This document shows, piece after piece, positions 59,063-64,000 of a stretch of DNA of 64,000 nt. The position numbers were made by a program, and so were the translations under genes. This DNA comes from Bacillota bacterium. GTDB taxonomy: Bacteria > Bacillota > Clostridia > Lachnospirales > Bianqueaceae. Numbering within the stretch: position 1 is the stretch's first letter; each line of letters begins with the position of its first letter. The stretch spans positions 117,282-181,281 of the forward strand of contig JAFRUE010000008.1 of NCBI GenBank assembly GCA_017441925.1. The letters run 5' to 3'. The notes under the pieces were generated by a model. That model had not been told where the DNA came from, searched no databases, and was given only the letters and a program-made list of their open reading frames with translations.

Positions 59063-59803
59063 ATGTTTATCAATTATGCACACCGGGGCGCTTCGGCTTA
59101 TGAGCCAGAGAACACGATGGCTTCATTCCGGAAGGCTTTGGAGATGCGCGCGACAGGGATCGAACTGGATCTGCAGGGCACAAAGGACGGAAAGATTGTA
59201 ATCAGTCATGACAAAACAATCGACCGGCACTCCGACGGAACCGGCAGGATATCGGATTATACATATGAAGAATTACTGAAGTTTGATTTCGGCAGCTGGT
59301 TTGATAAACAATATAAAGATGAGAGGATCGTACTGTTTGAAGACTTCGCGCGGGAGTTTCTGCCGAAGAATCTGACGTTCGCGATCGAGCTGAAGCAGGT
59401 CGGGATCGAAAAAGAGACGCTTGAGATTATCCGGAAATACGCTGTGCATGACGACATCTATGTCTCATCGTTTGAGTATGAAGCGCTGGAGAATATGAGA
59501 CGGTGTGATGCAGATCTCAAACTGTCCTGGCTGATCAGGGATAGTATTAATGAAGATAATACGGAAAAACTGCTGCGGATACAGGGAACGCAGATCTGTC
59601 CCAAAGCAGAGAACGTTACGCCGGCGGGTATAGAGCTGGCGGCCGCAAAAGGGCTCAGAGTCAGGCTCTGGGGCGTTTCGAACGAAGAAATCATGCGGCA
59701 GGTCTATCCGCTGGATACCGACGGGATGACCGTAAATTTCCCCGATAAACTGAGAATATTGATGGAAGAAGACAGACAGCATACGGAGGGTGGAACAAGA
59801 TGA
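59063..59803 (+). CDS. Glycerophosphodiester phosphodiesterase
   Basis: 246 residues from ATG 59063 (AAAGGA 8 bases upstream; ATG 59054 lies too close to the RBS). The signature YAHRGASAYEPENTMASF (H-R, E-N-T) is followed by GIELDLQGTKDGKIVISHD with metal-binding Glu/Asp and the second catalytic His. It has the TIM-barrel length of cytosolic GlpQ/UgpQ-like enzymes and no signal peptide. It hydrolyses glycerophosphodiesters to glycerol 3-phosphate and alcohols. The stop overlaps the GH31 start. Confidence 0.93.
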   Translation: MFINYAHRGASAYEPENTMASFRKALEMRATGIELDLQGTKDGKIVISHDKTIDRHSDGTGRISDYTYEELLKFDFGSWFDKQYKDERIVLFEDFAREFLPKNLTFAIELKQVGIEKETLEIIRKYAVHDDIYVSSFEYEALENMRRCDADLKLSWLIRDSINEDNTEKLLRIQGTQICPKAENVTPAGIELAAAKGLRVRLWGVSNEEIMRQVYPLDTDGMTVNFPDKLRILMEEDRQHTEGGTR

Positions 59804-62088
59804 AATTTCAGAACGGATACTGGCTGCTGCAGAAAGGCGTGACCGCGATGCCGGCTGCGCAGGTTGCCGATTATCGGATACAGGACGGTGTACTTACCGT
59901 CTATTGCGCAGTCAGGCCTGGCGCTTCGCGCGCTCAGTCGGTGGACGCGCCGCTGCTGACGTTTGAAATGACGGCGGCAGGCCGCGATACGATCCATGTG
60001 AGGGCTTATCATCATCTGGGATACGGAGAGGGCAGACCGGCGTTTGAACTTGGAAAGGCAGAGGTACAGGGACAGTTCCGTACAGAAGGCGACGGCGGGG
60101 ACGGAGGCCTGCCGGAGAAACTGATCTTTACGGCCGGATCGCTGCAGGCTGTGATTCATACAGCTCCGTTTTCGATCGATTATGTCGAGGACGGGACAGT
60201 TCTCACACGATCTGAGGGGCGCAGCCTCGCCTATATGCAGATCGAGGGACAGAAGCCCCGTATGAAAGAAGAACTGAGTCTGGATGTCGGAGAGCTGGTC
60301 TACGGCCTCGGTGAGCGTTTCACACCGTTTGTCAAAAACGGCCAGAATGTCGAGCTGATGAATGAGGACGGCGGCACGGCCAGCGAGCAGACCTATAAGA
60401 ATATCCCGTTTTATGTCAGTAACCGCGGATATGGCGTCATGATCGATACGCCCGCGCCGGTTTCGATGGAGATCGGTTCAGAAAAGGTCGAGCGTGTCCA
60501 GTTCTCCGTCGAAGGTGAGGAGATTTCCTATTGCGTTGTCGGAAACAGCGGAAGCGGCCTGAAGGGCGTGCTTGCGAATTACGCGGAACTGGCCGGAACC
60601 GCCGCGCTCCCGCCGAGATGGTCATTCGGGCTGTGGCTTTCCACATCGTTTACGACAGATTACGACGAACAGACCGTCATGAGCTTCCTGAACGGCATGC
60701 AGGAATACGGCATCCCGGTAGAAGTGTTCCATTTTGACTGCTGCTGGATGAAAGAGTTCGAGTGGTGCAATTTTGAGTGGCGGGACGACTGTTTCCCGGA
60801 TCCGGAAGGGATGCTTGCAAGGATCCACGAGCGGGGAACGCGGGTCTGCGTCTGGATCAATCCGTATATCGCGCAGAAATCGCCGCTTTTTGCTGAGGCC
60901 GCGGCTAAAGGCTTCCTTCTGAAACGGAAGGACGGCAGCGTGTGGCAGACAGACCGCTGGCAGGCCGGCATGGGGATCGTGGACTTCACCAATCCCGGTG
61001 CGGCGCAGTGGTACAGAGCGCATCTGAAAAAGCTGCTCGATATGGGCGTCGACTGCTTCAAGACGGATTTCGGCGAAAGGATCCCGATCCGGGAAGCTGC
61101 CTGGTATGACGGGTCCGACCCGGTACGAATGCACAACTACTACACATATCTGTACAATCAGGTGGTCTACGATCTCACGGCAGAGGTCAAGGGAGCAGAA
61201 AACGCCGTTGTTTTTGCCCGCTCGGCGACGGCCGGGGGACAGAAATTCCCTGTCCACTGGGGCGGGGACTGTTCTTCGACCTACCGTTCCATGGCAGAGT
61301 CGCTGCGGGGAGGTCTGTCCCTCATGCTTTCCGGATTCGCGTTCTGGAGCCATGATATGGGCGGATTCGAGGATGATACCTGTGATCCGGATCTGTATCA
61401 GAGATGGACCCAGTTCGGCCTGCTGTCCTCCCACAGCCGTTATCACTCCAGCAGACGATATAAAGCACCGTGGCTGTTCGGCCAGGAAAGCGTCGCGGTC
61501 AGCCGGGAGTTTACAAAGCTGAAACTGTCCCTGATGCCGTATCTGTGGGCGCAGTCAGTCGAGTCCGTAAGGGACGGGATTCCGATGATGCGGCCGATGC
61601 TGCTGGAATTCCCGGAAGACGAGATGTGCTGGTATCTGGACCGCCAGTATATGTTCGGCAGCTCGCTGCTTGTCGCGCCGGTCTTCCGGCAGGACGGAGT
61701 CTGCCGTTTCTATCTGCCGATGGGTAGCTGGACGCATCTTCTGTCAGGCAAGAGCTATATCGGCGGCAATTGGTATACGGAGAAATACGACGCGCACAGT
61801 CTGCCGGTATTTGTACGGCAGGGGACGATTCTGATCCGCGGGACACAGACGGACGGATCTGTGGAGTATGATGACAGGAAAGGCGCAAGGATCTGCCTGT
61901 ACGATATTCCGATGGAAGGCGCGGAGGCGCGCTGCTATGACCGATTCGGACGAGAGACCGCGTCTGTAAGGGCTTCCCGTGATGAAGAGAGCCTCAGGAT
62001 CGTCGCGCACGGTTTTGACGCCGATACCAGAGTCGTGCTGGAAGGCGCTGAATATCCGCTTTTCGGAGAGGTGCTGGTGATCCAGTAA
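59800..62088 (+). CDS. Glycoside hydrolase family 31 (alpha-xylosidase-like)
   Basis: 762 residues, coupled to the phosphodiesterase by ATGA. The catalytic nucleophile is D423 in CFKTDFGERIP, a motif closest to YicI-type alpha-xylosidases, and the acid/base is D490 in HWGGDCSSTY. The N-terminal domain (ALVYGLGERFTPFVKNG-type GERF motif), the barrel and two C-terminal beta-domains are all recognisable. No signal peptide. It probably releases alpha-linked xylose or glucose from oligosaccharides in the cytosol. Confidence 0.93.
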   Translation: MKFQNGYWLLQKGVTAMPAAQVADYRIQDGVLTVYCAVRPGASRAQSVDAPLLTFEMTAAGRDTIHVRAYHHLGYGEGRPAFELGKAEVQGQFRTEGDGGDGGLPEKLIFTAGSLQAVIHTAPFSIDYVEDGTVLTRSEGRSLAYMQIEGQKPRMKEELSLDVGELVYGLGERFTPFVKNGQNVELMNEDGGTASEQTYKNIPFYVSNRGYGVMIDTPAPVSMEIGSEKVERVQFSVEGEEISYCVVGNSGSGLKGVLANYAELAGTAALPPRWSFGLWLSTSFTTDYDEQTVMSFLNGMQEYGIPVEVFHFDCCWMKEFEWCNFEWRDDCFPDPEGMLARIHERGTRVCVWINPYIAQKSPLFAEAAAKGFLLKRKDGSVWQTDRWQAGMGIVDFTNPGAAQWYRAHLKKLLDMGVDCFKTDFGERIPIREAAWYDGSDPVRMHNYYTYLYNQVVYDLTAEVKGAENAVVFARSATAGGQKFPVHWGGDCSSTYRSMAESLRGGLSLMLSGFAFWSHDMGGFEDDTCDPDLYQRWTQFGLLSSHSRYHSSRRYKAPWLFGQESVAVSREFTKLKLSLMPYLWAQSVESVRDGIPMMRPMLLEFPEDEMCWYLDRQYMFGSSLLVAPVFRQDGVCRFYLPMGSWTHLLSGKSYIGGNWYTEKYDAHSLPVFVRQGTILIRGTQTDGSVEYDDRKGARICLYDIPMEGAEARCYDRFGRETASVRASRDEESLRIVAHGFDADTRVVLEGAEYPLFGEVLVIQ

Positions 62089-62140
62089 GTCCGGAGCGTT
62101 GCAAAAACGGGAAAAATTTAAAGGTTTTTCATATTTGCGT

Positions 62141-62169
62141 TTGCGGATCGATCTGAATTGTGTTATAAT
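62141..62169 (+). promoter_or_regulatory. Strong promoter for the 139-residue protein
   Basis: TTGCGG (62141-62146), 17-base spacer, extended -10 TGTTATAAT with TATAAT at 62164-62169. Confidence 0.82.
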
Positions 62170-62215
62170 ACTTTTCAGGTTAAAAAACTAAAGATAAGGA
62201 AAGAGGGTTTTTATT

Positions 62216-62635
62216 ATGGCAAAGCTGCAGATCGAGTTCCAGGTTACAAAGTCCGGTATTCCGCTTGAGATTTCCGATCATCTTTCTTCGCTGCTCAGCA
62301 GCAAGAGCGATCAGATCCCGCCTGCATACATGTGCAATCATGAGAAACTGGTTTTCATCCTTTTCGATAAGCTTGACAAGAAGCTTCGCGAATATCTGGG
62401 CGAGATGGGCACCGAGAAGACCGCGAATATCGCTTATATCTCCACTTTTGGCGAAGGCCTTGACGAAGTATGCGAGATCTCCCGGAAGCTTGGCGTAAAT
62501 GTTGCCGGAACTCTGAATCTGGGCATTAAGAAGAGCCTGTTCGGCAAGGGCAAACTGACGGACGCAGACGTTCAGAAGGCTGTTGAGTTCGCAAGAACGA
62601 CAGCACAGGGCCTGTTCACGACCCTGAAGTTCTGA
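62216..62635 (+). CDS. Small cytosolic protein of unknown function
   Basis: 139 residues from ATG 62216 (AGAGGG 7 bases upstream). KLQIEFQVTKSGIPLEISDHL, LVFILFDKLDKKLREYL, ANIAYISTFGEGLDEV, NVAGTLNLGIKKSLFGKGKLTD suggest an alpha/beta (flavodoxin-like) fold with alternating strands and helices. No signal peptide or membrane helix. A strong extended -10 promoter and a perfect terminator frame it, so it is a single well-expressed unit. No family is recognised. Confidence 0.82.
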   Translation: MAKLQIEFQVTKSGIPLEISDHLSSLLSSKSDQIPPAYMCNHEKLVFILFDKLDKKLREYLGEMGTEKTANIAYISTFGEGLDEVCEISRKLGVNVAGTLNLGIKKSLFGKGKLTDADVQKAVEFARTTAQGLFTTLKF

Positions 62636-62678
62636 TCCGGGACACTGTTACAGACCGGACGGCAGTAAAACGTTATGC

Positions 62679-62716
62679 AATCGGTTTCGGACCGGAGGGT
62701 CCGGGACCGATTTTTT
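62679..62716 (+). terminator. Rho-independent terminator
   Basis: 15-bp stem with two G-T pairs (62679-62693 with 62698-62712), GGAG loop, then TTTTTT. Confidence 0.93.
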
Positions 62717-62742
62717 ATCAGACAGAAGGGCGGTGAGGGACG

Positions 62743-63603
62743 ATGAAGCGGAGAGGCAGAAGATTGCCGCTGATTTTTTACGCGGCTGTGCTGGCTGCAG
62801 TCCTGATATTTCTGTCGCCGATAGGATCTGAACTTCGGAGCATGATCGTCATGAAAGCATATTCAGCGTGGTGCTACCGGACGAGCCTGGCGGAAGAGCA
62901 AGGTTTCGAAGTCCGCATACCCGGTGGGAACGCTTCCGCAGGGACGGAATGGTATCCGCTGATGCTTTTCTATGATGCCGGAGATGAATACGCACGCTGG
63001 TCAGGGACAGATACCCGCCTGAATGTGTATTATGCTTTCCCACGGTTCGATATATGGAAAGGCCGCTCGCTTCTGTATGATACGGAATCCCCTTATTACG
63101 GAGGTTTTTACGGTGCCTATGCGGTGAGCGGCGAAGCAGACGGCTTTATCGAGGCGGAAGATTCTGACGGAACAGGGGGAAACGTTCCGGTGCCGGAGGA
63201 GATCGTGGACGTTGTGAGGTTTGATCTGTTCGAGCTTGTTCTCGACGATTTCGGGCTGACAGAAAAAGACCGGGTTTTCTCATATGAGGTCACAGGACTA
63301 CAGGAGAATGTGGCGATTGCGGGATTTGAAGAAGGGTTCCGGCTCGATGCCGAATTGATCGTCAACGGGACAGATCACGCCAGGGTAAAAGGCTGCCGGT
63401 CCTATCTGCAGTACGGAAAGGCTCCGGCTGAAAGCGCGGAAGCATTCGCGCCGGTCCGGATGTACGGACGCGTTTACGGAATCCGCCTGCCGGAAAAGGA
63501 TGTCAGTATATTCTTTTATATTCTGGCAAAGGATCCAGACGTATTGGAAACAACAGACAGAGAGCTCCTCTCAAAGGCGGAGATCCATATCACTACGCGG
63601 TAA
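62743..63603 (+). CDS. Membrane-anchored protein of unknown function
   Basis: 286 residues from ATG 62743 (GGTGAGGGA upstream). A basic start (KRRGRR) and one helix (9-26) anchor it; the rest is extracellular, beta-rich and acidic, with a distinct acidic stretch near 135-150 (EAEDSDGTGGN). No cysteine pattern, lipobox or catalytic motif is seen. It precedes the rRNA operon. No family recognised; possibly a wall-associated structural protein. Confidence 0.75.
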   Translation: MKRRGRRLPLIFYAAVLAAVLIFLSPIGSELRSMIVMKAYSAWCYRTSLAEEQGFEVRIPGGNASAGTEWYPLMLFYDAGDEYARWSGTDTRLNVYYAFPRFDIWKGRSLLYDTESPYYGGFYGAYAVSGEADGFIEAEDSDGTGGNVPVPEEIVDVVRFDLFELVLDDFGLTEKDRVFSYEVTGLQENVAIAGFEEGFRLDAELIVNGTDHARVKGCRSYLQYGKAPAESAEAFAPVRMYGRVYGIRLPEKDVSIFFYILAKDPDVLETTDRELLSKAEIHITTR

Positions 63604-63626
63604 AATCGGCATTCTGGCGGAACGCC

Positions 63627-63686
63627 AAAAAAACTTTAAAATATTTTAAAAAAGGTGTTGACAAAGGGGGAGGGTGGTGATAGAAT
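63627..63686 (+). promoter_or_regulatory. rRNA operon promoter with UP element
   Basis: TTGACA (63658-63663), 17-base spacer, TAGAAT (63681-63686), preceded by an A/T-only-rich tract (about 63627-63653), typical of strong rRNA promoters. Confidence 0.9.
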
Positions 63687-63965
63687 AGCATTCGCGCACT
63701 TGAGAGATCGGGTGTACCACCCGATTGAACAGGTGTGTTATTTTCCCCAGGACGCGTCACAGACCGGAGCCATGCAAAGGCGAAGGAAAGGGACGGATCC
63801 GATAAAGGGAAGCTTCCGGAAGGAAGCAAAGGGACCTTTGAAAATCCAACAGTGCAGCATCTTAAGCTAAAGTAGTGGTAAGACGAAAGAATTACCCGAA
63901 ACAATTTTTTTGAGACCCAAAAAAACAGTAAACAACAGTGAGCGAATCACTGTGGAAAAGAACTT
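63687..63965 (+). other. rRNA leader
   Basis: 279 transcribed bases before 16S rRNA. They include a perfect hairpin ATCGGGTG/CACCCGAT (63707-63714 with 63718-63725) and CCTTTGAAAAT (about 63834-63844), a boxA-like antitermination element. Confidence 0.6.
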
Positions 63966-64000
63966 TATTATGAGAGTTCGATCCTGGCTCAGGATGAACG
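63966..64000 (+). rRNA. 16S ribosomal RNA, 5' end (continues outside window)
   Basis: AGAGTTCGATCCTGGCTCAG at 63973-63992 aligns with E. coli 16S positions 8-27, followed by GATGAACG. The gene start is placed by offset at about 63966. One base differs from the universal primer site (C at E. coli position 14). Confidence 0.93.

Noticed and set aside
57343..59073. 576-codon minus-strand frame opposite the MATE gene
   Set aside because: Composition is arginine/histidine-rich and unlike any fold; the plus strand holds a clear 12-helix transporter with RBS.
63604..63640. Terminator hairpin TGGCG-GAA-CGCCA after the 62743 gene
   Set aside because: The stem is followed by A rather than T on the plus strand, so it would not terminate rightward transcription; it may only add structure before the UP element.
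1..64000. CRISPR arrays, tRNA genes, insertion sequences and prophage genes
   Set aside because: No regularly spaced repeats, cloverleaf sequences, transposase motifs or phage structural genes were recognised anywhere in the window.

Overview
The window looks like chromosomal DNA from a carbohydrate-degrading Clostridia, most likely Lachnospiraceae-like. The evidence is strong AGGAGG ribosome binding sites, many consensus TTGACA-17-TATAAT promoters, VanRS/BlaRI-type regulators, a PPi-type phosphofructokinase, clostripain-family and sortase-type surface proteins, and moderately GC-rich codon use. No species can be assigned. The 5' end of a 16S rRNA gene begins in the last 35 bases.

Layout. 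1-1461: 3' part of a sialidase-like BNR protein, translationally coupled to a metallophosphoesterase. 1612-3333: phosphofructokinase and a small unknown protein. 3429-12391: a long operon starting with a BlaI repressor and an M56 (BlaR1-like) membrane peptidase, followed by an exported small protein, three lipoproteins and an ABC exporter. The extracellular domain of the peptidase is repeated as two free lipoproteins. 12494-14837: rhamnulokinase and a DeoR repressor. 15419-23040: a bacterial microcompartment (BMC) operon with aldolase, PduO, CoA-acylating aldehyde dehydrogenase, Zn-alcohol dehydrogenase, four BMC-H, PduL, one BMC pentamer and one tandem BMC. 23142-31251: a degenerate sensor, a histidine kinase, a LuxR response regulator and a 1451-residue cell-wall surface protein. 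31366-35242: a membrane glycosyltransferase with an OmpR/VanS-type two-component pair. 35542-43838: esterases, SGNH hydrolase, S9 peptidase, GH27 and a winged-helix-like unknown. 44052-48133: aldose epimerase, inositol-phosphatase-like enzyme and small redox/acetyltransferase genes. 48236-55067: a leftward group with a clostripain-family peptidase coupled to a GH63-like glycosidase. 55210-63603: Gfo/Idh/MocA oxidoreductase, split chromate transporter, MATE pump, GDPD, GH31 and two unknowns, then an rRNA promoter and leader.

How the genes work together. RhaB and the class II aldolase imply L-rhamnose (or a related deoxysugar) -> 1-phosphate -> DHAP + lactaldehyde. Four enzymes (aldolase, aldehyde dehydrogenase, Zn-ADH, PduL) carry matching amphipathic encapsulation helices, so the lactaldehyde step is inferred to happen inside the shell. 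No diol dehydratase (B12 or glycyl radical) is present, so the simplest reading is dismutation of lactaldehyde to 1,2-propanediol and lactyl-CoA/lactyl-phosphate. The glycoside hydrolases, sialate esterase and sialidase fragment fit a host- or plant-glycan lifestyle. The two most unusual regions are the BlaRI-like operon, with its swapped and triplicated CX4CXHX4C sensor domain, and the dehydratase-free BMC operon.
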